Positions 1 through 8,340 of a stretch of 43,155 nt of DNA are shown here, piece after piece. The translations under genes and the position numbers were made by a program. Numbering within the stretch: position 1 is the stretch's first letter; the number at the start of each line of letters is the position of its first letter. Source of the DNA: JAFHCF01 sp048497495 (GTDB lineage: Bacteria; Pseudomonadota; Alphaproteobacteria; Rhizobiales; Ancalomicrobiaceae). Location: contig JAFHCF010000247.1 in NCBI GenBank assembly GCA_048497495.1, positions 1 to 43,155 on the forward strand. Direction: 5' to 3'. The notes under the pieces are model-generated. The model saw only the letters and a list, made by a program, of their open reading frames with translations. It was not told the DNA's origin and did not search any database.

Positions 1-31
1 CCCGTGGAGGGCGCGGCGGTTCGAGGGGCGA

Positions 32-1669
32 TCAGACCGCGTAGTTGCCGGGACGGAAGTCCATGGCGAAGGCCGGCGAGACCTTCCACTTGATCGACTT
101 CGGCTTGGCGGTGAAGGTCGCGTTCTGGTGCAGCACCGTGTAGGCGGGGTCCTCACGCTCGCAGATCTCGAGCATGCGGCGGAAGGCCTTCTTGCGGGTC
201 TCGTGATCGGTCGAGGTCTCGAGCACCTCGGCCATCTTGTTGGCCTCGACGTTCGTCCATTCGCCGATCTGCTGCTGCTGGCCGTTGGGGCCGTGCTGAT
301 TGACGATCGAGGAGACCGGATCGTTGAAGGGGGCGGAGTTCGACCAGTCGCGGACGGCGCGGGTGGGCGAGCGCTCCATGATCTGGGTCCAGTTCTCCTT
401 GCTCTCGATCTGGATGTTGAGGCCGATCGCCTTCCACATCTCCACCAGGATCTGCGCGGTGGCGACCTGGTTGGTGTAGTAGTTGTTGAGGAGGCGATAG
501 GGGATCGGCTCGCCCTTGTAGCCGGCCTGCTTGATCAGATCGGCGGCGAGCGCCAGGTCGAACTTCGGCACTTCCCAATCGGAGATGAACATGTCGTCGT
601 AATAGGTCCACTGCAGGCCCTTGGGCACCACGGTGCGGCCGGCCCACAGGCTGTCGACGATCGCCTGACGATCGATCGCATGGGTCATGGCGCGACGGAT
701 CAGCGGATTGGCGAGCTGCGGGTGGTGCTTGTCGAAGACGGTCAGGCGGTGGTTGAGAATGGTGCCGCCCAGGACCTCGAAGGCCGCGTTCTTCTCGATG
801 CCGACGATCTGATCCGGGGGCATGTCGCAGGCGAACTGATACTGGCCGGAGACGAGGCCGTTGATGCGGCTCGCCACTTCAGGCACCTCGACGAAGCGGA
901 TGCGCTTCAAGGGCGGGCGACCGCCCCAATATTCGTCATGGGCCTCGAGGATCAGGTAGGTGTCGGGCTTGAACTCGACCACCTTGTAGGGACCGGTGGT
1001 GACGGGAGCGCGGGCCCAGTCGAGGTAGCTCGAGGTGTCATCCCAGCCCCGGCGGCTCATGATCTCGGAGCCGTAGCGCGACAGACGGCCTTCGAGCGTG
1101 ACGTCCGGCGTGGCGTTGTAGAAGCGGACGGTGTACTTGCCGACCGCCTCGACGCGGGCGAGATCGGGCCAGGCGCGACGGGCGGTGGCGGGCACCTCGG
1201 GCGGCAGCTGCTTGTCGGGGCGCGGCGAGGGAATGTTCTCGAAGGCCGCGATGGTGTTGCGGTTCTTGGCTTCCGTGTTGGCGAACATGCGCTCGCGCGA
1301 GAAGGTGAAGACGACGTCCTCGGCCGTCAGTTCGTCACCGTTGTGGAACTTGACGCCGCGGCGAAGTTCCAGTTCGACGGTCTTGTCGTCGATGCGCTTC
1401 CACGAGGTCGCGAGCATCGGCACGCGCTTCAGGTCGCCGACCCAATCGCGGCCGATCAGCCCTTCCCAGAGCGAGGTGAAGAAGACCCGCTCGCCGACGT
1501 TGGACTGCTCGCGCAGCACGTCGAGCACGTTGGAATTGGCGATCTTCTGCACCGCGATGTTGATCGACGGGCGGTTGTCGCCCTGGGCGACGGCGAAGCG
1601 CGGCAGGATCAGCGAGCCGGCGGAGGCGGCGCCGATGCGCAGCGCGGTGCGGCGGGAGACGAGGGTCAT
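32..1669 (-). CDS. ABC transporter substrate-binding protein, dipeptide/oligopeptide family (SBP_bac_5)
   Basis: A 545-residue periplasmic binding protein, the usual length for solute-binding family 5 (DppA/OppA-like). The N-terminus carries a twin-arginine-like signal (SRRTALR, then a hydrophobic run ending at AVAQ near residue 29), so export before substrate capture is expected. The mature part shows family features: WEGLIGRD near residue 68, LRRGVKFHNGDELTAEDVVFT near 100-120 and FNDPVSSIVNQHGPN late in the chain. A weak GGAGC precedes the ATG by about 8 nt. No permease or ATPase gene is visible; because the gene reads toward the left edge, they are probably just outside the window. The ligand cannot be read from sequence; family members bind peptides, glycosides, opines or other small molecules. 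The family assignment is firm and the substrate unknown. Confidence 0.9.
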   Translation of the reverse strand: MTLVSRRTALRIGAASAGSLILPRFAVAQGDNRPSINIAVQKIANSNVLDVLREQSNVGERVFFTSLWEGLIGRDWVGDLKRVPMLATSWKRIDDKTVELELRRGVKFHNGDELTAEDVVFTFSRERMFANTEAKNRNTIAAFENIPSPRPDKQLPPEVPATARRAWPDLARVEAVGKYTVRFYNATPDVTLEGRLSRYGSEIMSRRGWDDTSSYLDWARAPVTTGPYKVVEFKPDTYLILEAHDEYWGGRPPLKRIRFVEVPEVASRINGLVSGQYQFACDMPPDQIVGIEKNAAFEVLGGTILNHRLTVFDKHHPQLANPLIRRAMTHAIDRQAIVDSLWAGRTVVPKGLQWTYYDDMFISDWEVPKFDLALAADLIKQAGYKGEPIPYRLLNNYYTNQVATAQILVEMWKAIGLNIQIESKENWTQIMERSPTRAVRDWSNSAPFNDPVSSIVNQHGPNGQQQQIGEWTNVEANKMAEVLETSTDHETRKKAFRRMLEICEREDPAYTVLHQNATFTAKPKSIKWKVSPAFAMDFRPGNYAV

Positions 1670-1815
1670 CGAGTAAGCTCCACACTCGGGAAACGGACGG
1701 GCGGATCGGGGGCCGGAGGCGGCCGCTCGACGGGACGGGTCTGCTTAGGGAGGGGATGCGAATACCCGATGACGGAGATCTTTCATTTCGGTGAATTCGA
1801 ACGGCGGAACGATGG

Positions 1816-1831
1816 TTCGGAAATTTTCGAA
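1816..1831. promoter_or_regulatory. Near-palindromic TTCG...CGAA site
   Basis: TTCGGAAATTTTCGAA is a 16-bp inverted repeat with a single mismatched pair. It lies in an AT-richer patch of the 250-bp divergent gap between the ABC binding protein and the TIM-barrel gene. It could be an operator or part of a promoter; no regulator is assigned. Confidence 0.3.
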
Positions 1832-1848
1832 TTGGTTCGACGGCTCAT

Positions 1849-1870
1849 GTCATCGTCCCGATACGATGAC
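1849..1870. promoter_or_regulatory. 22-bp perfect palindrome, probable operator
   Basis: GTCATCGT, six bases, then ACGATGAC: 8-bp arms that pair perfectly. It sits about 50 bp upstream of the ATG at 1920 and about 180 bp from the divergent ABC gene, where a dimeric repressor such as a LacI or GntR protein would bind. No such regulator gene lies next to it inside the window, so the binder is unknown. Confidence 0.45.
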
Positions 1871-1919
1871 CGCGCATGAGAGGCGACCCGCGAAGACTTC
1901 AGCGAAAGGCTCCCACGCC

Positions 1920-2750
1920 ATGACGACCGCATCCCGTCCGCGCCCGCTGCTCGGCGCCGCTCTCCGCCTCGACATGGTCGAACTACACCGCGACTGGCTG
2001 TTCGAACGGCAGCGCGATCTCGAGCTGCAGGACTTCTTCGAGGCCGCGGTGCTCGACGGCGACTGGGCCGATCGCGCGGCACGGGCGCGGCGGGTGCTCG
2101 ACGGCCACACCGGCCGCCTCGGCATCCACGGTCCGTTCTGGGGCTTCAAGATCGACAGCGAGGATCCGGAGATCCGCGCGGTGGTGACCCGGCGCTTCCT
2201 GCAGGGGCTCGAGGCGGTCGAGGCGATCGGCGCGACACAGATGGTGATCCACTCGCCCTACACCACCTGGGACCACAACAACCTCGACTACAACAAGCGC
2301 GGCCGCGAGGCGATCGTCGAGCGCACCCACGCGACGCTGGCGCCGGCGGTGAAGCGGGCCGAGGAGATCGGCTGCGTCCTGGTGATCGAGAACATCGAGG
2401 ACAAGGATCCCCACGACCGGGTGGAGCTCGCCCATTCCTTCGACAGCGAAGCGGTGCGGGTGTCGCTCGACGTCGGCCACGCCCACTACGCCCATCACTC
2501 CACCGGCGCGCCGCCGGTCGACTACTACGTCCGCGCCGCCGGGCCGATGCTGACGCATGTCCACGTCCAGGACGCCGACGGGCACGCCGACCGCCATTGG
2601 CTGCCGGGCGAGGGCACGATCCTGTGGCCGTCGGTGTTCAAGGGCTTCGCCGACTGGTGCGAGGATCCGCGCCTGCTGATCGAGGTGAAGGATCAGATCA
2701 ACCTGATGAAGGGCGCCGCCCATCTGGTCGATCTCGGCCTGGCCGAGTGA
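1920..2750 (+). CDS. Sugar phosphate isomerase/epimerase-like TIM-barrel protein (AP_endonuc_2 / xylose isomerase-like)
   Basis: A 276-residue protein of the xylose-isomerase-like TIM-barrel superfamily. Strand-end motifs that usually hold the metal and substrate are visible: IHGPF near residue 75, VIHSPY near 112, VIENIEDKD with its Glu near 160, LDVGHAH near 185, HVHVQDADGHADRHWLPGEG near 210-230, and a late LLIEVKD Glu. These fit a divalent-metal isomerase or epimerase acting on a sugar or polyol derivative in the cytoplasm. The frame opens earlier, but the ATG at 1920 is preferred because it has GAAAGG upstream and gives the family N-terminus (GAALRLDMVEL). Divergence from an ABC binding protein suggests a carbohydrate uptake and catabolism locus continuing to the left. 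The substrate is unknown; an endonuclease IV role is unlikely without the full zinc-ligand set. Confidence 0.8.
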   Translation: MTTASRPRPLLGAALRLDMVELHRDWLFERQRDLELQDFFEAAVLDGDWADRAARARRVLDGHTGRLGIHGPFWGFKIDSEDPEIRAVVTRRFLQGLEAVEAIGATQMVIHSPYTTWDHNNLDYNKRGREAIVERTHATLAPAVKRAEEIGCVLVIENIEDKDPHDRVELAHSFDSEAVRVSLDVGHAHYAHHSTGAPPVDYYVRAAGPMLTHVHVQDADGHADRHWLPGEGTILWPSVFKGFADWCEDPRLLIEVKDQINLMKGAAHLVDLGLAE

Positions 2751-2812
2751 GGCGGAGGGGGCGGGCCATGGCGCTCGCCCCTCTCGCGCCTTCCGGGCCG
2801 CAAACAGGCCCG

Positions 2813-3607
2813 TCAGGCCGGCGGGCCGGACCAGTCGCGATCGGTCAGGCCGGCGGAGAGGAAGCCGCCGTCCACCGCCAGGATCTGGCCCTGGACATAG
2901 GCCGAGCGGGCGTCGTCGGCGAGATAGAGCACGGCGCTCGCGACCTCCTCGGGCGTGCCGTAGCGCTTGGCGGGAACCGTGTCGTCCCATTGCCGGCGGA
3001 CGGTCTCGGTGTGGAACTCGCGCGACATGGCGGTCTCGATCGGGCCGGGGGCGACGCAGTTGACGCGGATGCCGTAGCGGGCGAGCTCGACCGCCATGAT
3101 CCGGGTGAGGTTGACGATGGCGCCCTTGCTGGCGCCATAGGCGGTGCGGCCGAGATTGCCGACGACGCCGGAGACCGAGCCGATGGTGACGATCGAACCG
3201 CCGCCGGTCTCGCGCATCGCCAGAGCCGCCTGCTGGACCACCTGGAAAGTACCGATGACGTTGACCTCGTAGGTCCGCCGCATCAGATCGGCGGTGGTCG
3301 AGAAGAAGTCGAGATTGGCGCCGATGCCGGCCGAGGTGACCACCGCCCGGATCGGCGCGGCGTCGCGGGCGATCGCCCCGACGGCGCGCGCGACGTCAGC
3401 CGTATCGGTGACGTCGACCGCATCGACCCGTAGGGCGCCGGCGTGATCGGCGAAATCCGCAAGAAGCCTGTCGAGCGCCGCCCGGTCGCGATCGAGGCCG
3501 GCGACGATCCAGCCCTCGGCGAGGAAGGCGGCGACGGTGGCGCGGCCGATGCCGGAGGCCGCGCCGGTGACGATCGCGGTGCGGGGGATGTGGGACGGGC
3601 GCGTCAT
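2813..3607 (-). CDS. SDR family NAD(P)-dependent oxidoreductase
   Basis: A 264-residue classical short-chain dehydrogenase. The nucleotide-binding turn VTGAASGIGRA is at about residues 14-24, followed by the acidic residue GLDRDR near 38 that usually favours NAD over NADP. The catalytic set is present: Ser in GSVSG near 145 and YGASK (Tyr-x3-Lys) near 158. The C-terminal substrate loop and QILAVDGG end are typical. Its ATG overlaps the stop of the PCC-domain gene in an ATGA, so it is translated last in a coupled operon with acyl-CoA synthetase and thiolase-like genes. An alcohol or 3-hydroxyacyl dehydrogenase step in that pathway is a reasonable inference. A more exact substrate cannot be supported, since FabG-like proteins have the same layout. 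Confidence 0.88.
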   Translation of the reverse strand: MTRPSHIPRTAIVTGAASGIGRATVAAFLAEGWIVAGLDRDRAALDRLLADFADHAGALRVDAVDVTDTADVARAVGAIARDAAPIRAVVTSAGIGANLDFFSTTADLMRRTYEVNVIGTFQVVQQAALAMRETGGGSIVTIGSVSGVVGNLGRTAYGASKGAIVNLTRIMAVELARYGIRVNCVAPGPIETAMSREFHTETVRRQWDDTVPAKRYGTPEEVASAVLYLADDARSAYVQGQILAVDGGFLSAGLTDRDWSGPPA

Positions 3608-4491
3608 CGGACGGTCTCCTCGACCAGGACGAGTTCGAAGGTCATCAACACGGGGTTGTCGCCACGTACCAGCCGGCCGTCGGCGAGCGCGCCGGTGTAG
3701 TCGACCAGCCCGACGTCGAGCTCGGCCACCGGGAGGCCGTCGGGCCCCGGGGCGATCCGGCCGCGCGCGACGTGCACCTCGGTGGCGAAGTTCGTGACCT
3801 CGCCGCCGTCCTCGAAGAGGGCGCCGATGGTGGACCCGACGCCGCCCTCGATGCGGGCATGGGCGATGGAGCGCTCGTGGCAGAAGCTCTCGAGCAGGCC
3901 GGCGAAGTCGCGATTGGGGCAGAGCCGCAAGGCATGCGCCACCTCGTTCGTCCCCCGTCGCGGGTCGGACGGCATCGCCACCGGCCCGAACAGGGAGAAG
4001 CCGGTCTCCGCGTCGGGGTCGACACGGAAGGCGGCGCCGTCGAGGCCGAAGCCGTCGAGGACCACGGTCTCGGCGACGACCGAGCCGTCGGGCAGGAGAT
4101 GGCCGCCCGCGATGCCGCCGTCCGCCTCGACCCAGGTGGCGTGGGCATGGAAGGCGGGGGCGCCGTCGCGAGACCCGAAGGTCATCGCCCCGGCGGTGAC
4201 GCGGGTGACGCCCTCGGGGCGCAGCGTCGCCGAATAGAACGCGGCGTGGCTGTCGTCGGGCGACAGCGCCGGCCTGCAATAGGCGAAGGGGCCGAGGGCG
4301 AGGCCGTCGAGACGCACGGTGCCGTCGGCGAAGCCTTCCGTGGCGAAGGCGTCGACCACCGCCCGGAGCAACGGCTTGCCGGCGTCGAGACGCAGGCGAA
4401 GGCGCCGTCCCCGGCCCGTGACGGCGACCAGCGGCGCGGCCGAGGGCGGGCCGGGCTGGCGGATGTGGGTGGGGCGAAGCGGCGGGTTCAT
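3604..4491 (-). CDS. PCC/DUF296 domain protein with two copies of the domain
   Basis: A 295-residue protein. The second half carries the clear DUF296/PCC (plants and prokaryotes conserved) signature LESFCHERSIAHARIEGGVG followed by a strand-rich stretch ending FATEVHVARGRI. The first half repeats the pattern more loosely (RLRLRLDAGKPLLRAVVDAF ... AHATWVEADGGIAGGHLLPDG), so the protein looks like an internal duplication. The fold is known mainly from structural genomics, and from plant AHL proteins where it mediates trimerisation; no enzymatic activity is established. The start is fixed by an ATGA overlap with the upstream acyl-CoA synthetase, and its stop overlaps the SDR start the same way. 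This tight coupling implies equal expression with a CoA-dependent catabolic pathway. A ligand-binding or accessory role is possible. Function unknown. Confidence 0.8.
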   Translation of the reverse strand: MNPPLRPTHIRQPGPPSAAPLVAVTGRGRRLRLRLDAGKPLLRAVVDAFATEGFADGTVRLDGLALGPFAYCRPALSPDDSHAAFYSATLRPEGVTRVTAGAMTFGSRDGAPAFHAHATWVEADGGIAGGHLLPDGSVVAETVVLDGFGLDGAAFRVDPDAETGFSLFGPVAMPSDPRRGTNEVAHALRLCPNRDFAGLLESFCHERSIAHARIEGGVGSTIGALFEDGGEVTNFATEVHVARGRIAPGPDGLPVAELDVGLVDYTGALADGRLVRGDNPVLMTFELVLVEETVR

Positions 4492-6146
4492 GACGTCACC
4501 TTGGCGCGTTCGGACGCCGCCGCCATCTCGGCGAGGATGCCGCGCGCCTCGAGCTCGTCGCGGACCATGCGCTTGGGCACCTTGCCGTAACCGGAGCGCG
4601 GCAGCGCCTCCCAGAAGACGAAGCGGCGGGGCATCTTGTAGCGCGGGATCTCGGCCGCGATCGCCGCGACGAAGGCGACCTCGTCGAGGACCACCCCGGC
4701 GCGCGGCACGCAGACCGCCACGCCGACCTCGCCCCACAGCGGATCGGGCACGCCGACCACGGCGACCTCGGCGATCTCCTGGTGGGTCAGGATCTTCTCC
4801 TCGATCTCGCGCGGATAGATGTTGGAGCCACCGGAGATGTACATGTCGGAGGCGCGGCCGGTGATGTAGAGGAAGCCCTGCTCGTCGACGTGGCCGAGGT
4901 CGCCGGTGCGGAACCAGCCGTCGTGGAAGGCCTTGGCGTTGGCCTCCGGGTTGTCGTAGTAGCCGGCGAAGACAGCCGGGCCGATGACGCAGATCTCGCC
5001 GGTCTCGCCCGGGGCGAGCTCGCCGCCGGCATCGTCGCGGATCGAGATCTGCATGCCAGTGCGGGGCATGCCGCAGGTGCCGACCCGCGCCGCCGGGCCG
5101 TCCTCGAGGGTGTGGAGCGCCGGCGGCAGGACCGTGATGTTGCCGGTCACCTCGCCCAGGCCGAAATACTGCACCAGCACCGGACCGATGGTGGCGAGCG
5201 CCCGCTTCTGATCCTCGCGGTACATCGGCGCGCCGGCATAGATCACCCAACGCAGGCTGGAATGGTCGTGCTCGGCGACGGACGGGTGTTCCACCAGCAT
5301 CTTCAGGATGGTCGGCACGGTGAAGACGTTGGTGACGCGGTGGGCGGCGACCAGGCGCCAGGCCTCGGCGACGTCGAAACGGTCGCCCGGCATGAGGATG
5401 GTCGGGGCGCCCCGGGCGGCGACGTTGAGGAAGTGGACGCCGGCGCCGTGGCTCAAGGGCGCCACCACCAGCGAGGCGTCGGTCTCGGTGGCGCCGGGCA
5501 TCAGGTCGCAGAGATGGTTGGTGATCACGAAGGCCATCTGGCCGTGGGTGAGGACCGCCGCCTTCGACCGCCCGGTGGTGCCGGAGGTGAAGAAGAACCA
5601 GCAGGGATCGTCGTGCTCGACCGCCGCCTCGGCGACCCGCGCGCCGTCGTGGGCGGCGAGGCGTTCGCCGACGTCGGCCTCGCCGAAGCGGCTGTCGCGG
5701 GCCATCTCGTCGAAGCGCCAGACGAAGTCGACGCTCGGCGCGCCGGTTTCGACCGCCTCGGCGTGTTCGGGGAAGTCGCCGTGGCAGAGGAAGGCGCGGG
5801 CGCCGGAGGATCGCGCCAGATCGGCCACTTCCTTCGGCATCAGGCGGAAATTGGTCGGCACCCAGACCGCGCCGAGGCGGAAGGTGGCGAACATCGACCA
5901 GACCATCTGAACCGTGTTCTTCGAATGGACCAGGATGCGGTCGCCCTTGACGATGCCGCGCTCGGCCAGCGCGGCGGCGAGAGCCTCGGCCCGCGCCGCC
6001 ATCTCCGCCCAGGTCCAGCGCTCGTCGCCACGCGCGAAGGCGATTCCATCGGGGAAACGGCGGGCGTTCCGGGTCAGGAGATGGGCGAGATTCATCACGC
6101 GCCGGGACACCCGCCCGACGCCGCCGACGGGATCGCTCGTGCTCAT
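4488..6146 (-). CDS. AMP-forming acyl-CoA synthetase (fatty-acid/aryl-CoA ligase family)
   Basis: A 552-residue member of the ANL adenylate-forming family. The ATP-binding P-loop FFTSGTTGRSKAAVLTHGQ is near residues 190-208, the adenine motif YFGLGEVTG near 330, the hinge ITGRASDMYISGGSNIYPREIEE near 428-450, and the catalytic lysine K522 in SGYGKVPKR. It should activate a carboxylic acid to an acyl-AMP and then to acyl-CoA in the cytoplasm. It lies between a thiolase-like gene and a PCC-domain gene, overlapping each by ATGA, so the four form one translational unit. Residues 1-17 precede a second in-frame ATG (MNLAHLL); the first ATG is chosen because it makes the overlap. Chain length or aromatic specificity cannot be read from the motifs. 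The TRAP transporter across the IclR control region is a plausible source of substrate. Confidence 0.92.
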   Translation of the reverse strand: MSTSDPVGGVGRVSRRVMNLAHLLTRNARRFPDGIAFARGDERWTWAEMAARAEALAAALAERGIVKGDRILVHSKNTVQMVWSMFATFRLGAVWVPTNFRLMPKEVADLARSSGARAFLCHGDFPEHAEAVETGAPSVDFVWRFDEMARDSRFGEADVGERLAAHDGARVAEAAVEHDDPCWFFFTSGTTGRSKAAVLTHGQMAFVITNHLCDLMPGATETDASLVVAPLSHGAGVHFLNVAARGAPTILMPGDRFDVAEAWRLVAAHRVTNVFTVPTILKMLVEHPSVAEHDHSSLRWVIYAGAPMYREDQKRALATIGPVLVQYFGLGEVTGNITVLPPALHTLEDGPAARVGTCGMPRTGMQISIRDDAGGELAPGETGEICVIGPAVFAGYYDNPEANAKAFHDGWFRTGDLGHVDEQGFLYITGRASDMYISGGSNIYPREIEEKILTHQEIAEVAVVGVPDPLWGEVGVAVCVPRAGVVLDEVAFVAAIAAEIPRYKMPRRFVFWEALPRSGYGKVPKRMVRDELEARGILAEMAAASERAKVTS

Positions 6147-7318
6147 CTGAGCCGCTCCAGGATCGAGACGTAGCTGGCGACGGCGGCGCCGCCCATGTTG
6201 AAGACCCCGGCGAGCGAGGCGCCGTCGAGCTGCATCTCGCCGGCCTCGCCGGTGAGCTGCATCGCCGCCATGACGTGCTGGGAGACGCCGGTGGCGCCGA
6301 TCGGATGGCCGCGCGACTTGAGCCCGCCGGAGAGATTGACCGGCAGGCGGCCGCCGCGCCGGGTCGCCCCCTCGCGCGCCACCTTCCAGCCCTCGCCGGG
6401 GGCGGCGAGGCCCATCGCCTCGTATTCGATCATCTCGGCGACGGTGAAACAGTCGTGGGTCTCGACCAGATCGAGGTCGTCGATGGTGAGCCCGGCCGCC
6501 TCGAGCGCGCTCCTCCAGGCGCGGTGGGCGCCGTCGAAGGCGATCGGATCGCGGCGCGACAAGGGCAGGAAGTCGTTGGCCTGGACGCGGGCGCGGATCG
6601 ACACGGCGCGGGCGAGACCGGCGGCGGTCTCGGCGTCGGCGACGACCAGGGCGGCGGCGCCGTCGGAGACCAGCGAACAGTCGGTGCGGCGCAGGGGGCC
6701 GGCGACCAGCGGGTTCTTGTCCGACACGGTGTTGCAGAAGTCGAAGCCGAAGTCCTTGCGCATGTGGGCGAACGGATTGCGCAGGCCGTTCTCGTGGTTC
6801 TTGGCGGCGATCATGGCGAGTTCGGCGGCGCGGTCGCCGTGACGCTGGAAATAATTGCCGGCGATCTTGCCGAAGATGCCGGCGAAGCCGGCGTCGACGG
6901 CGGCCTCCTCACGCCTCAGACAGGCGGAGAGCAGGATGTCGCCGACCTCCGCCGTCGGGGTCGCGGTCATCTTCTCGGCGCCGACGACCAGCGCGATGCG
7001 GCCACGGCCGGAGCCGATGAAGTCGAGCGCGGCGTGGAGCGCGGCCGAACCGGTGGCGCAGGCGTTCTCCAGGTGGACGGCGGGGACGGGCGCCAGTTCC
7101 GGCACGGCGAGGGCGACCAGCGACGCCTCGAAACCCTGTTTGGAGAAGCCGTTGTTGTAGACGCCGACGGAGACGAAATCGACGTCGCCCGCCCCGACCC
7201 CGGCGTGCTCGAGGGCGGAGGCGGCGACCCGGCCGATCAGGCTCTCGACGTCCGGATCCTCCAATTTTCCGAAGGGCGTATGCGCCCAGCCGACGATCGC
7301 GGCGGTGTTCCTGGTCAT
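6143..7318 (-). CDS. Thiolase-like acetyl-CoA acetyltransferase (SCP-x / lipid-transfer-type thiolase)
   Basis: A 391-residue thiolase-superfamily protein of the SCP2-thiolase type. The acylated cysteine is C87 in ENACATGS, the HDCFT histidine motif follows in the second half, and the acid/base His338 lies in SRGHPIGATG. The active site therefore looks intact. It should cleave a 3-ketoacyl-CoA or perform a related retro-Claisen/Claisen step. The ATG at 7318 is chosen for its excellent GAGGAGGA Shine-Dalgarno; the frame stays open upstream only through the 30-bp repeats and an overlap with iclR. Many bacterial proteins of this type work with a small zinc-ribbon/OB-fold DUF35 partner encoded next to them. 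None is seen here; the operon instead has acyl-CoA ligase, PCC-domain and SDR genes. It is the first gene of the coupled set. Confidence 0.88.
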   Translation of the reverse strand: MTRNTAAIVGWAHTPFGKLEDPDVESLIGRVAASALEHAGVGAGDVDFVSVGVYNNGFSKQGFEASLVALAVPELAPVPAVHLENACATGSAALHAALDFIGSGRGRIALVVGAEKMTATPTAEVGDILLSACLRREEAAVDAGFAGIFGKIAGNYFQRHGDRAAELAMIAAKNHENGLRNPFAHMRKDFGFDFCNTVSDKNPLVAGPLRRTDCSLVSDGAAALVVADAETAAGLARAVSIRARVQANDFLPLSRRDPIAFDGAHRAWRSALEAAGLTIDDLDLVETHDCFTVAEMIEYEAMGLAAPGEGWKVAREGATRRGGRLPVNLSGGLKSRGHPIGATGVSQHVMAAMQLTGEAGEMQLDGASLAGVFNMGGAAVASYVSILERLR

Positions 7319-7373
7319 GGGTTTCCTCCTCCTCGGACCGCGGCCGTCGAGGGCCGGGGATGTTCGGTTCCCC

Positions 7374-7462
7374 GACGCGCCAGGGCGCGTCCGGGTGTTC
7401 ATCACCGCGCCAGGGCGCGTCTGGTTGTTCATCGACGCGCCGGGCGCGTCTGGGTAATCATC
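7374..7462. repeat. Three 30-bp tandem repeats, each containing a GC palindrome
   Basis: Three consecutive units start at 7374, 7404 and 7434 with an exact 30-bp period, and a decayed fourth start lies near 7463. Each has a GACGCGCC/GGCGCGTC-type inverted repeat (arms of 6-8 bp, 1-2 nt between) followed by a T-rich spacer ending in TCATC. The array lies in the gap between the iclR stop (7458) and the thiolase-like start (7318), overlapping the iclR stop. It may act as transcript-end hairpins, as a barrier between the two minus-strand genes, or as repeated protein sites. Confidence 0.7.
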
Positions 7463-8309
7463 GCCGCGCGCCGGAGGCCCTTCTGGGTTCTCCCGCCGGC
7501 GGGCGAGCGCTGCGGGCGGCGTCGCGCAGGCGTTGTTCGACGATGCGGACCTCCTCGGCGAGGGCGGCGGCCAATTCGCCCTCGCGGGCGCCCTGCATGC
7601 GGGCTTCCACCGCGGCGAGCGACAGGCAGGCGTCGACCTCACCGTGGACGCCGCGCACCGCCATCCCCATGCCCCAGGAGCCGGGGAAGAGCAGGCCGCG
7701 ATTGAGGCTGTAGCCGCGAACCCGGGTCTCGGCGACGAGCGCCAGGAGGCCGGCGCGATCGAGGGTCGGATAATGGGCGGCGAAGGACGCGGCATTGGCC
7801 TCGAGCGAGGCCTCGATCTCGTCGTCGCGGAGCGCCGCGAGAATGGCGAGCGGGCCGGCGCCGGCGCCGAGCGGGTGGCGATCGCCGGCGGCGAGCACGT
7901 GGCTGCGGATCGGCCAGGGGCCGTCCTCGCGATGCAGGCAGACGACGGAATGGCCGCGCCTGACCTGGAGGAAGGCGGCATCGCCGGTGCGCTGGGCGAG
8001 GCGGACGACGCAGTCGAGCGCGTGGCGATGGACGCCGTAGCGCTCGGCGGCGATCGAGCCGAGAACATAGATCTCGGGCCCGAGGAAATAGCGCCGCGTC
8101 GCCTCGTCCTGGGCGGCGAAGCCGGCTTCCATCAGGGCGAGGAGAATGCGCCGGCAGGTCGGCTTGGACAGGCCGGCGGCGGCGACGATCTCGCCGAGCC
8201 CCATGCCGTCGCGCGCCCGCCCCGCCAGGACGCGCAGCACGACCACGGCGCGGTCGATGCTCTGCGTGCCGGTGACGACCTCGCCCAGGCGCGTCCGCTC
8301 GCCGTTCAT
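7458..8309 (-). CDS. IclR family transcriptional regulator
   Basis: A 283-residue IclR-type regulator. The N-terminal winged helix-turn-helix covers about residues 14-75 (QSIDRAVVVLRVLA ... GLGEIVAAAGLSKPTCRRILLAL). The C-terminal effector domain runs from about 95 to 255 and shows PLGAGAGPLAILAAL and a RGYSLNRGLLFPGSWGMGMAV core. The frame extends 31 codons further upstream, but the ATG at 8309 has a strong GGGAGG at ideal spacing. The gene lies between a minus-strand acyl-CoA catabolic operon and a plus-strand TRAP/SDR operon, so it probably controls both in response to an aromatic or aliphatic acid or its CoA ester. A palindrome at 8324-8340 overlaps its own predicted promoter, implying autorepression. 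The effector is unknown. Confidence 0.9.
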   Translation of the reverse strand: MNGERTRLGEVVTGTQSIDRAVVVLRVLAGRARDGMGLGEIVAAAGLSKPTCRRILLALMEAGFAAQDEATRRYFLGPEIYVLGSIAAERYGVHRHALDCVVRLAQRTGDAAFLQVRRGHSVVCLHREDGPWPIRSHVLAAGDRHPLGAGAGPLAILAALRDDEIEASLEANAASFAAHYPTLDRAGLLALVAETRVRGYSLNRGLLFPGSWGMGMAVRGVHGEVDACLSLAAVEARMQGAREGELAAALAEEVRIVEQRLRDAARSARPPAGEPRRASGARR

Positions 8310-8323
8310 TCCGCCTCCCAGAT

Positions 8324-8340
8324 GGTCCATATCATGGACT
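8324..8340. promoter_or_regulatory. Probable IclR operator 1
   Basis: GGTCCATATCATGGACT contains the perfect inverted repeat GTCCAT-ATC-ATGGAC (8325-8339). It starts 15 bp upstream of the iclR ATG and abuts the predicted -10 box, so binding would block iclR transcription. It shares 12 of 17 positions with the site at 8431-8447. Confidence 0.55.

Noticed and set aside
128..1879. 583-codon plus-strand frame opposite the ABC binding protein
   Set aside because: Composition of a codon-shadow (Val, Gly, Asp, Leu, His) and no start signal.
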